Shown one piece after another: positions 10,678-23,896 of a DNA stretch of 64,000 nucleotides. The stretch is from Zygnema cylindricum (Eukaryota > Streptophyta > Zygnematophyceae > Zygnematales > Zygnemataceae), in assembly GCA_037447655.1 (NCBI GenBank), contig JBBHKE010001973.1, forward strand, positions 835,954 through 899,953. The letters run 5' to 3'. Under the pieces are notes generated by a model. It saw only the letters and a list, made by a program, of their open reading frames with translations, ran no database searches and was not told the origin of the DNA. A program made the position numbers and the translations under genes. How positions within the stretch are numbered: the first letter of the stretch is position 1; the number at the start of each line of letters is the position of its first letter.

Positions 10678-13600
10678 ATGGCTGCTGCATTGCGCTTCTG
10701 CGCTCCTCGAGCTCCGTACGTGCGACAGGGTGCGTTCTGCTCTTCTCGTGCTCCCGCGTGTCACTTACAGGCTCGAAAGGAAAGGGAACTGTCTTTTAGA
10801 TCATTATGGCTGTCAGGAAATGGTAACGCCCTGGACTCGCAACGGTCCTATCAGGCACATGTCCATCTCAGCGGAAAATCATTTGTTTGGCGTTCGCATG
10901 GCGCCTATTCAGTGACTTTCACAGCGTCACAGATTACAAGCGAAAGTGAGTTGATAGGCTTTGCTTCCGAGAGAGGGAAAAGTTATAGACGTAGTGCTGC
11001 TTTTCTGCTATTTCTACGACAGCTCATGTGCACTTGTCACTTTGCTTTCGTCGCTTAGTTTTTCCCCTTTTTTATTTTTCTTACAATGCTAGCTATTTGA
11101 CAAAAAACTCTTTTGCATTTTCTGAGATGATTCAGCTCCTGTTCACCGCCTCTTGCAATCAAATAACGTTCATTTTTTTTTTATGTACCGTTTCCTATTA
11201 TTTCTTGATCACCGCATTCTTCCTCTTCTCTGCTTGAAGCCCATCCATTTTCTGTCACCAGTGTCATTTAGCACACTTTCTTCCCCTTCAGTTTATGCTG
11301 TTCGTTCCACTATGGATACTTGATTTTTTCCCTCCCCATTTTCAGTTATCGCAGCTTATTCTGCTCAAACTGGTTTGGTTCTTTTTTAGCCACAAGCAAG
11401 AAAGATTTCTGAATTGAAATCGGCGACTTCGATTGTCATAGTTAATTGCGTTTGCATCACATTTAACTGTTTCTATGTCTGCAATCCGTCTGCTCTTCTT
11501 CTGCTGCAGTTCATTCAACTGTGCCCCCTTACGCCTTCCACAATTGCCTCTGTTTACAATCACGTCAAGATGAAGTCAACTGTGGAGTTTCTGTTGGAAC
11601 TGGATCATGGTCTTTATTTGGTATCATCTGCTACCTTTTGCAGAGAAGCAGATAGCTGTGCTGGTGATTGGAGGCGGTGGTCGGGAGCACGCCATCTGTT
11701 ATGGACTTTCAAAATCTCCTTCATGTGGGACGATATACTGTGCACCTGGAAATGCTGGAATTGCGATGTCTCAAGAGGCCATTTGTCTTCCCGATCTCAA
11801 TATTGCTGACAGCTCAGCAGTTATCCAATTTTGTCAAAAAAATGCGGTGGAGCTCGTGGTGGTGGGACCGGAGGCACCTCTAGTGGCAGGACTGGTAGAC
11901 GACCTCATGGAAGAGGGGATTTCTGCTTTTGGCCCATCTGCGGAGGCAGCTCAGTTGGAGGGCTCCAAATCATTCATGAAACGTTTGTGCGACAATTATT
12001 CTATACCGACTGCAAAGGTGAGCTTCATGACCCATTTATTGAAATTTAATTTGATGGACTGAATGCTCAAGGGTCGGAGAGAAGGACAAGAGTATGTGCA
12101 AGGGAAAGAGTTGGAGTAAAGGAGGAAGGAAGTCAAGCGGTGATGGGCAAGCGGAAGGAGATTAGGGTGATAAGGCATTATGAATGGGAAGGGAGAAATA
12201 GTTGCATGGGAGAGTGCTGTCACCGAAATTCACATTCATAATTTTTTTTGTAAAATTTTTCATGTCGAGGAAGTAGCAAGATACGATGGTAATAAGTATG
12301 TGCTTCTAATATATATGTTCTCTGCCTTGTGAGCTTGTGCAGTATGCTGTCTTTACAGATCCAGCTGCTGCTAAGGAATACATTCGGCAAGTCGGTGTTC
12401 CTATCGTTGTGAAAGCAGATGGATTGGCCGCTGGGAAGGGAGTAGTTGTTGCTCACTCTCTTGAGGAGGCCACAAATGCTGTGGACAGTATCATGGTGAA
12501 CCGGGAATTTGGATCAGCTGGCGGGCAGCTTGTAGTGGAGGAGTTTTTGGAAGGAGAGGAGGTGTCTTTCTTCGCCCTTGTAGATGGAAAACATGCATTG
12601 GCCATGGCCTCAGCTCAGGACCACAAGGCAGTTGGAGAGGGAGACACTGGCCCAAATACAGGAGGAATGGGGGCATACTCACCATCGCCCATACTGACAA
12701 AGAAAATGGAGGAAATCGTGATGAGAACGATTATTGAACCGACAGTTCGTGGAATGGAAGCAGAAGGGTGTCGATTTGTTGGAGTTCTTTATGCTGGTTT
12801 GATGATTGACAAGCAGACAGGGCAGCCCAAGCTCCTAGAGTATAACGTGCGGTTTGGTGACCCGGAATGCCAGGTAGATATCACCCCTGACCTCACAGAT
12901 CCACTAATATTGTTATTATTTTAAGTGCCTGTATTTCCTTTTTTAGAAATTGAGGTTCTTGTGTTTTATTGGTCAAATGGTATGCAGTTTGTGATGTTCT
13001 CACCAATTTTTTATTAAAAGGAGGGAGGCATTTTAGTAACTCGTTGTTTTTTGAAAGCTGGTCATGTTGTGAGGCTAAACATAGTTGTTGGTGATAATCT
13101 GACTGCTGGAGAGGTCCTTAAAACAGCAGATGTCTTGTCATATTCAAACCTTGCAATAAATGCATGATCCAGTCCATGTTTTGAAAATCCTAATTTCTTT
13201 ACCATATCATAGGTAATTGGTAATTTGAACAGATGGCTGTTGAGACACAGATCATAAAGTTGTAGTAGGGTGCATGATATTTTCTGGCTTTTATGGGCTA
13301 CCCGGGCAGATGAAATCTGTTCTCGTAACTTTTGAAAAGGCTGTATTGTGACAAGATTAAAAGAAAAGAAAAGAAAAGAAAAGAAAATCGATGTCCATAT
13401 TATTTGTGGGTCCTGCAGGTGCTTATGATGCGCCTGGAGTCAGATCTTGCCGAAGCTCTTTTGGCAGCATGTGAAGGGCGACTAAGCGATATTAAATTGC
13501 AGTGGTCTTCTCAACCTGCTCTAATTGTGGTGCTCGCAGCTCAAGGCTATCCAGGAAACTACTCCAAAGGTTCAGTCATTAAAAGCTTGGCCGAAGCAGA

Positions 13601-13841
13601 AAACAGTGAACCAGGGGTAAAGGTATTTCACGCTGGCACAGCCTTTGACCAGGAAAATAGGATAGTTTCCATTGGAGGGCGAGTATTGGGAGTGACGGCG
13701 ATTGGGGGAGATGTGGCAGAGGCCCAGAGAAAGGCGTACAAAGCTGTGGATGAAATAGAGTGGCCACAGGGGTTTTGCCGCCGGGATATTGGCTGGAGGG
13801 CTGTAGCGAGGGAGAAGAGCAGTCAAAAAGCTGTCAGTTGA
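10678..13841 (+). CDS. purD: Phosphoribosylamine-glycine ligase (GARS), organelle-targeted plant type, 4 exons
   Basis: GARS makes glycinamide ribonucleotide from phosphoribosylamine, glycine and ATP, the second step of de novo purine synthesis; in plants it acts in plastids and mitochondria. Exons 10678-10945, 11644-12017, 12343-12873 and 13419-13841 join in phase to give 531 residues. Residues 1-89 are rich in Ala, Ser and Arg with few acidic residues and precede the enzyme, as expected of a transit peptide. The catalytic part then shows [18 protein letters not shown], an ATP-grasp segment ([13 protein letters not shown]), [15 protein letters not shown] and [12 protein letters not shown] with the Mg/ATP-binding residues, and ends near [11 protein letters not shown]. 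It is monofunctional: no AIRS or GART domain follows, unlike the animal enzyme. Start at the first ATG, just after a pyrimidine-rich leader. Intron 3 holds an AAAAG microsatellite (13359-13387). Confidence 0.96.
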
Positions 13842-15792
13842 ACCATTCTGGGTTCAGCTCATTTTTGATTCCTTAACACCTGCAACCTCGGTCAGTTTGC
13901 TTTTTTGTGTGTTGATTTGTTTGATTATGTGTTTGTTTTCAGTTTCGGTTTTGCATTTCCTTTCTTTTGTTAATCTATGGACTTAGATGGTTTACGACCA
14001 CGGGTTCTCAATAAAGGTTTTTGTTTTAATGAAGCTGTGCTTGTGGGTTGCATTTATACCTTTACTAACCAGCCTGTATTTGTCTTCTACTTTGTTATTG
14101 TGAGTAGTTTATCTTCATGCATACTCATGGACAATTGTCAGTAGATCATAAGGTTTTAAACTGCAACTGGTCAGGCTTGCAAAGAGAACATTTTTTTGGG
14201 TTGATGGCTCTTATTATGACTTTAGGCCAGTATTGTGTGACTAAGTGATTGCATGTACGGAAGCTTTTCAATCTTTTGAGGGCTAAAACTCAAGTGACAT
14301 AAACAGAACCTACTATAAGCTGTGCACGCTCCTCTGTCACATGAATAGATTTCCTTTATTGCTCAGCATTAGCACATATTACACATACATCAAATACTCG
14401 TATCCATCGTTCCATGTAAACCTTCAACAAATTCATAAATAAAAGAACATATAAAACAATCCTTTATTTGTTAAGGATTCGTTTTGATGATTTGGAGTTG
14501 TCATTGATACTAGGTTTCGCATAGCTGGTCTGTGTTCCACGGAAGTGGTGGCTAAAATAAACACATTCTAAAAATTGCACACTGGCAACCGAAATTGAAA
14601 GTGCGGGATGAAGGTGGTGACATGAGATTTACAACTTTACATTCCTCCATTTATTCCACCTCTTGCCCCTTCAGCAATACAGTTGGCTCTGGAGTATACT
14701 CAAAATTTCAAACACCTAATTTCTTTCTGCCTAAGGTATAGAAAGGTTATTGCTGTCTTCTTCATCCCCTCCTGTAATTTATAAACTCTGTTGGATTCAA
14801 ATATCCACCCTGCAATGTTGAGTGCCAATAAGAATGCAATTACTGCAGAAACAGACCAAAATCATCCGAAAACAGAATACTTGCTATTTCCTGAGATTTT
14901 CCTAATGTACGGCAAATGGCAGCTGACAAATTATACAGTATAAACTACTGTGTTTGCTTTCAATCCCAACTCATCATTGACACATCTTCCAGAAATTACA
15001 GATCGACAAAAACATGTCTAAGTGAGAAAGTGTGCCACACCACCTACCCAATTAATTAGTATAACTCAACAAATGAACACACCAAAGGAGATGAATAGTA
15101 AAGTAAGAGCTCAGAGTGATTATAACAAACTACCAGCAGAAGCTTTCTTTGATCAATAAAAACCTCATTCAAGAATGTCATTTTTAAAAAGCCAGCATCG
15201 ACATAGTTTTTAAACTGATGCGCTTCAAGAATCCATGAAAAAAAAATCACTCCCACATCTACAAATCGGCTAGCTGTACTGAGCTACACTTGACGCCTGG
15301 AGGCACAAAGGATCTTTCAGTAGACTGTATCCACAAAGATTCTAAATAACCATACTACGAGTACCCTATATACTCTGAAGACATTAATTACCCTTCCCCC
15401 TTTCTTCTGGTAGTCAATTTTCCCACCGGGAGGAGATACGGACATCCCAAATATATGTATGTTTGTAAACATGAACAACGACAGCCGGACCAGAGCCACC
15501 AGACCAGATACTACCTGCACATTATTTTTTCTACTACTTAGCCTACAATATGTGGTGACGTCGAAAACATCGGAAAGAAGGCATTAAGATTCCCTCCACT
15601 TGTGAAGCACAACAAATCACTTACTAAAAAAATGATGTACCTTGACAAGCCTCCCTCTCGGAAAAAACTTCAACAAAAAACTGACGTGACATGTGAAGTT
15701 CAATATAGAAGTCACTAAGCAAACTAACAGCAGTCCACCAAGACTTCAGTTCTTCATGTTGTGAGATGTCCAGAGACCCCCAGTCTTTGCTT
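13842..15792. other. Convergent spacer between GARS and the TOL gene
   Basis: About 1.95 kb of AT-rich DNA holding the 3' UTRs of both genes. Short open frames at 15056-15256 and 15317-15520 (minus strand) show no family motif and look random. No repeat with a copy elsewhere in the window was recognised. Confidence 0.6.
14010..14015 (+). terminator. Polyadenylation signal AATAAA of GARS
   Basis: A canonical AATAAA lies 169 bases after the GARS stop codon, followed by a T-rich and GT-rich stretch (GGTTTTTGTTTTAATG, then TTGTGGGTTG), the usual arrangement for cleavage and polyadenylation. Confidence 0.6.
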
Positions 15793-18700
15793 TTAAGCCC
15801 TTGCGTTCAGTCGTGACGCTGCCATTGAAGAAGAAGAAGACGAATTAGTATTGTCACCTGTCTTCTTTGGTTTTGCAGGTTGAAGATCGACCAAATCGCC
15901 AAAAAGACTTTTCATTGGGTCTTCATTTTTCGCCAATTGTTGGGCAGTGAGAGGTTTCACAATTGCCTGAGGGACTGACTTCCCCAAAGCAGGTTTCTCC
16001 TGCGATCCCGAACTGAGAGACACAAGAGATCCTCCCATTGACGAATCTCGGTAAGACGAATAGTTCGGCTGAAACTCACTTTGAGGAGGAGAGAGCTGTT
16101 TCTGCTGAGAGAAATATTCTTGCCTCGGCCCAGCCGCAGACGGGGGAGGAGGGAGAGGAAGAGAAGAAGACTGAGAGGGAATCGAGGGACTTCCATAGAG
16201 CATCGACTGTTGCTGAGAATTAATGGGACTCTGTCCCATTACAGAAGACTGGCCCCAATTCGCATTTTGGTGATCTTGAATTTGATTCTGTTGAAGACTC
16301 CCATAGATATAGGAGCGTTGCTGATCCGTCATTGGCTGTTGAGCCGCCATGGCCCACGGAGCCACATAGTTGTTTTCCACAGGATGAGGGATTTGCATAT
16401 TATTAGGTTGAATTTGAGGCTGATGGAAATTTGAATATTGCTGAGGGAGAGACCCTTGAAATCCGGACTGAGTCTGGTCACTACCACTACTCCAAGACGG
16501 CTGTGAAACAGGAGGGGGAGGAGGAGGAGGAGGAGGTTGGGCAGTGGCTTGAAAGGTTGGAGCTGCATAGTTTCCCTCATCGAAGGGATTGTCTACCTCT
16601 TGTGGCACTGAAGCTTGCTGAGGTGGAGGCTGGGGAGGAGAGGGAAGGTTCCGTGGAGGAGGCTGGGGAGGAGAGGGAATGTTCCGTGGAGCAGTAGATC
16701 TCACACTGCCAGGTGGACCTGGTATAGGCAGGATTCCTCCTGACGATACTCTCACATTTGACATTTGTTGGGGCTGCTGTACTGCGACTGGGGGAGGCTG
16801 TACCAGTTCGACATACTGAGGATAAGACATTTGTTGGACTTGTGGGGGAGATGAGCCGTAGAGAGATTGCCCAGCAGTTCCCATGGACGAAGGCTGGTTG
16901 CCATCGTATGAAGGAGGCCCGAAATTTTGGGAGTTGTAAGAGTATTGCTGTTGCTGGGCAGGAGGAGAGGTCGCAAGAGCTGGAGAAGAAGTTGAGACTG
17001 ACAAGGAACCGAAGTCTCCACTGAGAAGATCTACAGATGGGTTTGAGGCCGAGAAGGAAGGAGGAGAGGGAGATGACACGGGTGCTGGTTGCAACTGTTC
17101 TCTCGCTACAGACCTGTGGGGTTCACAATGGAAAGACGCAAATCAGAAGTAGAATATACTAGCATTCCATCATTCAAATCATCAGAAGTCAGACATTATC
17201 ATGGGAGTTTCCGCCCACCTGTCTCTCTCAAACAGAAAGGTGTGGAAAGGAAAAGGGCTAACCTGTGTGCCAGCTGTCCAAAGTCATCTTCCTCCTCCGG
17301 AAGAGATTCTTCATGGTCGAAACGAGGAAGTTGTGCAGGAGGAGTCACAGGTTTATCTGCAGGTTTATCTGGTTCTTGGTCTTTCGTCACCATGGATTCG
17401 TGACGTGACAGTACTTTCTGCAAGTCATCATTCAATGCTAAACCCTGTCGCAAAAGCTCCTCATCCCTGCTCAACAATAGCCATGATCAGAAACGAGCAA
17501 TTAGACTCTTCTGACCAATGAGACTTAGGATCGATACCAATCCATTCCTAACAAGAATTTGCAGATTCACAGGTTCTTGAACTTTCAGTTTCTCCACATC
17601 ATAATGTTTCTTCCATGTTCTAATTCAAAGACACCCTGAGTTCTCCAATCTCTAGCGCAAAGGATAGCTTAACATTGCGCTCACAAAGCACAACATGTTT
17701 AAAAATTTGAAGTATCAACAAAGGTCATGGCATCTAGTCCTCCGGTCACTTCCGTTCAGTCCAGTTTTGAGTACATTTGAATGGAACCAAACTAGAAGGT
17801 TCTAAAACGAAAAGGAATTTACAAAACTAAACTGAACCAATAAACTAATCTGCATCTAACCAAGTAGGCCCCTAAACCATTAAAAAAAAAAATCAGTGTA
17901 AATAGTTTATGCCCTACTACACAGAATCTTTGTACTACTTTAGTCCAAAGGTTAATTTATTTGTATCTCCACTACTTTGTACCTCTGTACAATATGGTGA
18001 TTCGAACCAGAATAGACCCTGCCAAACTGAACCACGCTGTTTAAAAATTTGCTTGAACCAAACCAAAAGAGTTGAAAACTCCAATCTTTGAAACAAACTG
18101 CCAAAAAGCCAGTTTAGTTCCATTCAACCACGAACTGGGCCGGACCGATATAAGTAAGAAACCATTCACTATTTTTCATCATTTTGTTGACAAAACACTC
18201 CATGGAACTCCTAGACTCGGGAACACAACACCGTGAGTCGCTATTATAGTGAAAAGATTATTAGTGCAGGGTACATATTAGTGTTTCTAATTCTAATTCA
18301 ATTCCGAATGACATCGCTGCTTTTGAACCGTTTAAAGAATTAGCATTAAGAAAAAAACAATTAGCATTATTAACAATTTTGTAGGTTCAAGGGCAAGAAT
18401 TCATGGGCACCGACATTGTGTTATTAACACTAATAGCGATTCACAGTGTAGTGCATTCACTCTACACAGTAATATATAATTTCTAAAATCCAAACCAAAC
18501 TCCCAAAATTATCCGGGAGCGTGATCGTTGAGTTTCAGAATACAATGTAATTACAAGCCCATATACTTCTCAGACAGGTTCATTTGCTGGCAAACTATTA
18601 ACTCGGTGGGAAGACTTTCTCCTTCCCCCTGATAGTGGTCCAACACCAGCATGTCTCCATTCTTAGGTGAAGATCTGGCCGACAGCTCAGTAACTTGTAC

Positions 18701-21700
18701 GGATTTGAATGATATTCACAGATTATGCAGAATTATCAAAACCAGTGGATTCCTTGAGAATGGCATCTTTTTCAAACGACCTGTGTTTCTGAAAACTATC
18801 CGGCTCTAGATTCTCTTGCCGAGCACAAAAAGACACCCGGGACGGAGACAGAAATACTAGTGGAAAATACGTTGACCAAAACGACTATTTTTATGTTATA
18901 TCCACTTCCCCGCTTTCCTGCTAGATAAACCACCGTAAACAAGAAAATCCCAAAAAAGCAACAGCCAAATCCTTTTGACAGTTGAACGAGTGAATATAAT
19001 CGATGTGGTTAGAAACTTTCAACTCCCATAATGCTCTGACTGCGTGAATTTGTTTTCCCAAAACATCCACAAGAAATATTACACAGTTTCTATATTTCTA
19101 GCAGTTTCCTTACTTTCCACAAAGCAAAAACGACACGCTCTGAGTAAAATATAGAAAGAAAAAGCCATTGGCCAAACATTCCTCATAGAAAAGACCGATT
19201 TATTCTTTGACAAGGATAATAAAAAGCTGGAAGACAGCGAGCTTGGTTTATCCCTGCTTGGTGAAGCTACTGTTTTTGTTAAATCCTTAGTTACTAAAAC
19301 TGCAAAGATAATCACGCCCCTCCAGTTTCTTGTATCGTATTTTTTATGCTTCAGGTCGGACCGAAGTTGATGATGAGACTATGGAAAGGATTGTCTTTAG
19401 AAGGATAAATTGCACCTAACAGAGTCTTTGAGAAGGATAAATTGCACATAAAATGACAGCTGAAAAGAAATAAACAATACATTGAAATCCAAGATTCCAA
19501 CAATTTCCATGTTATTCTGAGAGTTAAGATGTAAGAAATGGTCAATGCCGAAACCTTTTCCAAACATACAAATAGGGACAAATAGAAAGACAATTGGAAA
19601 TTGCAATGCATAAAAAACAAACTCACCCTGTAGTGTTAACCAATACCATGATGCGACGCTGGCTTGTGTGACACTGCTCCACGAGGTCAACGATGATGTC
19701 ATCACTCAGAGACTGTCCCCAACCACCCCATATCTTGATCAGCCTCAAAAAACTAAAGAAAAATTCTTGCCCTAGAAAATGAAATATGCCAAATTAAAAC
19801 AATGTGCTTCAACCAGCATACATGTCAACTCCCTAATCCTGTCTCTTTCAGGCTTGTAGGGCTCACCTTCTTATCCTTTGGGTCTGCAGCATTCAGCATA
19901 TCAGACAGCACTTCCATACTGCTCCTTGCGTTTACAATATCTGCCAGTCTGCGATCTCCAGAGACTATGTCAGGGGAGAGGAGAGGAGAGGAGAGAACCA
20001 GTCTTAGCAATCCACAATGTGTGACAAACCTGTATTGTGTATATGAAAGGAATGTGTATAACCACAAAAAATGCACTGGTTTCATTTTTGCTCCAGTCTC
20101 GTTAAGAACATATACTCTCAAATAAAAACGTCAAAACCTAAATACATCTACCGAAATTTTAACAGGCATTACTTTCAGGAAGCACTCATCAAATACGGGC
20201 CACTAAAGTTTTATGAGACTCAGTAAAAGTACCGCACCACTCATATTCACTAACCCCAAGTCTCTCTTCTTTTGCAACAACCTTACTTAATTTTAATGTT
20301 TGTATCCATTGAGTCAAAAATCTGAGACACGATAAACAGCGGGAGTCTTTCGGTGAGAATCGTACAATTACCTTCACACTCCACATTCAGATTAACTTAT
20401 CATTAAGGCCATCACAATTCTCCTACTGCAGATGCATTCCACACTAATATTCTTCACAATAAGCTCACCAGAATCACATTACACAACCTTTCGATAGGCT
20501 TTGGTCATAAACAGTATGAACCGCACTGATGCCAGTGGAGTAATGTACTTCTAGTGGAGTAATGTACTTACCCCATTCCTTCCCCTTCACCACCTGATGG
20601 AGCCACGGAGTTCGCATTCCGTGGGCTTCCATAGCCGGGAGATCCGTAGGATGGGAGAGGGATGTGAGACCTTGGAGGCTGTGACTGGGGGGAACTAAAC
20701 ATGGGAGTTGAGAGTGTCTGGCCTCGGGGAGGAAATGATACTCCATGACGCTGCAAATTGCAAAACAACTAAGTACTGTAAAGCTAATTCCCTATATATA
20801 TATCACTTCTATAATGTATTTGAGAGCATATGCAAGGATATGGCAATATATAACACTTTTCCCAAGGAACCTTTAATACCTTAAAAACATTGTACAGTCA
20901 TCATGCAAATAATTCCAACCCTTGTGAGTGAGTGGTAATGGCTGGATAATGTGTTTCTTGTCACTGAGTCAAGCAATACTGATTTATCCTAGTATAGGTC
21001 ATACAAAAAATACATAAACATTTACTATTATAACATAATAATGTACACTTGTTTATCTCCATTCACCAGCAGTCTTTAAACTTGAATGTTGGCTGATTGA
21101 TAATGAAGATAATATAGTTCACTTTTTGGATTTGCAGCTTTTCGGGATTCAGTCCCTTGGCTCTGACAAGTCTAGCACCAGAAAAAGAAAAAGGAAAATA
21201 AACTTACCCGAAGCTCATCATAAGCTGCCCAATAGTGAGGATAACGACCTGATGGACCCCCAAATGCCTCCTGCCACACATCTAGTAGCTCCAGTATTCT
21301 ATCTCGCACCTGATTATTGCTCTGAAGACTCCCGACAAATACAAAAACCCTAAAATACATCAGTAACGCAAGCTTCCGTGTATACATATGCAGGCTGCAA
21401 TTATAAATATGCGTTCCATCAAAGTCAGCAATCAGTTACAAGTGCTCCCCAGAGACCAACAAAGTTCAGTTTTCATATACGGCATTAAGCTGAGCAGAAA
21501 ACAATTTTGAACTAGAGAATACAAGGACGTGAAACAGATAAATATGGGAGTAACTACCGCCTTTTTGCTGACATGCATACAGACGCAAGACCTGCAGTTA
21601 TACAAGGACAACAATCTGCTCAGACATCCCAAGTCAATCATCCATAACAGCATATTTTTTCCTGCATATTGGTAACTGCCAGCAGCCAAAAAAAACAAAA

Positions 21701-22501
21701 AAAAAAACTTCCACAAGCCCTAAAACAAACAGCAGATAGCAGAAAAACAAAAACACAAAAGCAGGACGACAGCATGCAGTCTCTAAACAGCGGTAAAACC
21801 TAAAAATTCTGGGTTCTTCGGATCCTTTCGAACACAAACTCACCCTTTTTTTTACTATTTTCACCATTTCGAGCAAGACGTCCTTTTCCGCCACTTGCAC
21901 ATGCACGTATTCCCCACAATTTTTTACCATTGTCTCCAACAACTGCAGCAATTCTCAGGAAGCAGGTGAGGCCAAACAACAACATTCCAGGCACTAAACC
22001 AATCGCTATACATACAATAGGTTGCAGAAAAATACGCAGAAAACACCACCAGAATAATAATGATAAGTAAGCTCTGTTCACATTGCACCTGATTCATGCT
22101 AGAATCTATCACAAAAAGGTAACATGGCAACTGCTGAAAGTGTGAAAAATGTAAACATGTTCTTCTGTTGACAATGTCAGAATTGTCGAAAGTAAACAAT
22201 ACGACGACAATGTAGTTGCATTCGGCTGCTCAACCACCAAATAAGGCGTGGACCAATATACAAAGCACACAGTAAGTGAAAGTAAAATTTACTGCAATTC
22301 AGCAAAATGTTCCCAGATGCAATGTAAAAAGTGTTGTTCACACTGCAAAGAACCTCAATGGTTTTGAAGACCGGAGTTCACTGCCTGCCAGCAGACTGCT
22401 TCATTCGAGTTCCGGTGCTCACCGTTAGGGCAAGGAGCTGGACACGAGGGTCTTTGTTTTGCAGACGCTTTTTTATGACCTTCACGACATCGCGCGTCTG
22501 A
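15793..22501 (-). CDS. TOM1-like (TOL) VHS-GAT ubiquitin-binding sorting protein, 5' exon(s) not found
   Basis: TOL proteins act as ESCRT-0 substitutes in plants, binding ubiquitinated membrane cargo for vacuolar sorting. Exons, in order of translation: 22501-22423, 21942-21844, 21309-21208, 20750-20572, 19948-19867, 19712-19627, 17466-17263, 17113-15793, all in phase. The VHS part reads QTRDVVKVIKKRL, RVQLLALT, LLETMVKNCGEYV and VWQEAFGGPSGRYPHYWAAY. The GAT part reads ADIVNARSSMEVLSDMLNA, DIIVDLVEQCHTSQRRIM and DEELLRQGLALNDDLQKVL. The last exon encodes a 440-residue Pro/Gln/Ser-rich disordered tail with VDLLSGDFGSL, NPFDEGNY and LFGDLVDLQP, motifs of the kind that bind clathrin and adaptor proteins. 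The usual VHS start (a GPDW-type motif) is missing: either an upstream exon lies beyond the purine tract, or translation begins at an in-frame ATG at 22509, which would remove the first VHS helices. The 19948 acceptor was chosen for phase. Intron 17467-19626 contains two repeats. Confidence 0.9.
17743..18147. mobile_element. Non-autonomous DNA transposon (MITE-like) in a TOL intron
   Basis: The ends are imperfect inverted repeats: the left begins CGGTCACTTCCGTTCAGTCC and contains TTGAATGGAACCAAACT, and the reverse complement of the right end begins CGGTCCGGCCCAGTTCGTGG and contains TTGAATGGAACTAAACT. About 405 bp, with no coding capacity. A clean target duplication is not visible, so the superfamily is unassigned. 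Confidence 0.55.
18229..18448. mobile_element. TA-flanked MITE of the CACNG...TATTAGTG family, type A
   Basis: The left end CACCGTGAGTCGCTATTATA pairs with the right end CTAATAGCGATTCACAGTG, which is followed by TA. The interior (AATTAGCATTAAGAAAA, ACAATTTTGTAGGTTCAAGG) is shared with the copy at 29758-29964. Non-coding, inside a TOL intron. Confidence 0.75.
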
Positions 22502-22589
22502 CTGCACATGGGAAAGGTGGCAAGGGACAGGATAGGCTGCCAGCTGTCAGGAGCTAAAGGAAAAGAGGCACAGGAGCAATATGAGGACG

Positions 22590-22915
22590 GGGGAGGATAT
22601 AAGAGAGAGATAGAGGGAGAGGAGGGAGAGAGAGGGGGGGAGAGCGCAGGGAGAGAGAGAGGGAAAGAGAGGGGGAAAGAGAGGGAGAGAGAATTTTAGA
22701 GACACAGACAGAGATTGGAGCCTGAGAGATAAGAGGGAGAAAGAAAATAAGACAGAGAGGAGAAATAAGGAGATATGGATTACTAATATTGACAGAAGGG
22801 GAGATGAGAGGGGAGGAGGAGGAGGGAGGGAGGGAGGAGGAGGAGGAGGGAGGGAGGGAAGGAGAGGGAGGAGGAGGAGGAGGAGGAGGAGGGAGGAGGA
22901 GGGAGGAATATCAAG
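22590..22915. repeat. Polypurine GAGGGA/GGAGGA low-complexity tract
   Basis: About 320 bases are almost pure purine on the + strand, mostly GAGAGAGGGA and GGAGGAGGAGG runs. It lies just upstream of the first recognised TOL exon and is pyrimidine-rich on the transcribed sense strand. It is an effective barrier to finding the missing TOL 5' exon and a likely site of triplex formation or assembly error. Confidence 0.9.
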
Positions 22916-22929
22916 GCGAATAAGAAGAA

Positions 22930-23890
22930 TGAATCGGAAGGCCAGAGAATAATTTTGCCATGGTCTCCCGGGTCAGTTCCTTCCTAGTGCTTGGCTACCG
23001 TCAATTTTATTTCTGTGCCTTCAATAAAGAATCTTGAGTTTTGGATAGAGTTTCAGACCCCGTTTGGGCCACTGACTCTCCTCCGCGCTTCAGTCCTGTG
23101 CTGCGCCCTCCCAGGTCCGTGGGCGGTATCAAGTGCGCTGAGCGGTTGCATTCGGCGAAAATCCTGCAGCCCCAAATGCCAAGCGCCGAGAAGTTTACCA
23201 AAGGGAGGAAATCAGGAAACGGCAGAGATATTCACGCCAGCGAGACAGCACGAACTGACTTCTTGCCACGTTGCAGATTTGAAGCAACGACTTCCGACGT
23301 GGCAAACTATCGGTGGACGATGAATATAATACTGGAACCGTCGACCTCTTGGAATGCCACGAGCTTCTGGAAACCTTACAGGACCTACTGACGGTTAAAA
23401 CTGGCACGCAATATTCTCGGGAGTCCGTTCGTCGACACGACAGCGTAAAACGTTATTAGTTAGGGAAATCTCCGTGGCAAGTAACACAGTGTCTAATAAC
23501 GGTTTTACATGTCCCCATGAGAATATCTTGAGGAGACATGTTGCAAAACACGCTCAACTGTTTTACGACTTTCATTATAAATGGGAACTGGAAAACGGCT
23601 GGAAATATGACACATTTCAAAGTTGATTCATTCACGGAGCGAGGATGGTCGTACCCAGCGTCGCTGTCAGAAACGTTCCGGAAAGGACATTGTACCTAAA
23701 CCTCTCGGCCGAAAATTGGTATACCTGTACCATAGTTCAAAAGTAGGCGTTTTATGGTAGGCCTTTGGTCGGCGACTTTAGCGTAAGTTGTGTTATGGGC
23801 CTTTCATGTGATCTTCTTAGATCGCTACTTTGATCAGCGACCGTCCGATCGTCTGAATCTGACGGTATTCATAAATTATCATGATCTGAA
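22930..23890. other. Spacer with no recognisable gene
   Basis: The DNA is locally more GC-rich (about 23040-23400), and open frames on both strands here are 60-116 codons long, but none has a known motif or a splice pattern that fits the missing VHS start. The remainder is AT-rich and featureless to me. Confidence 0.4.
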
Positions 23891-23896
23891 TGAATT

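Noticed and set aside
17999-18020. GATTCGAACCAG resembling a tRNA T-loop
   Set aside because: No cloverleaf can be drawn; it lies inside a transposon-like repeat in a TOL intron.
23041-23407. Overlapping 64-116 codon frames in a GC-richer patch upstream of TOL
   Set aside because: No frame contains a VHS start or any known motif, and none splices to the 22501 exon convincingly.
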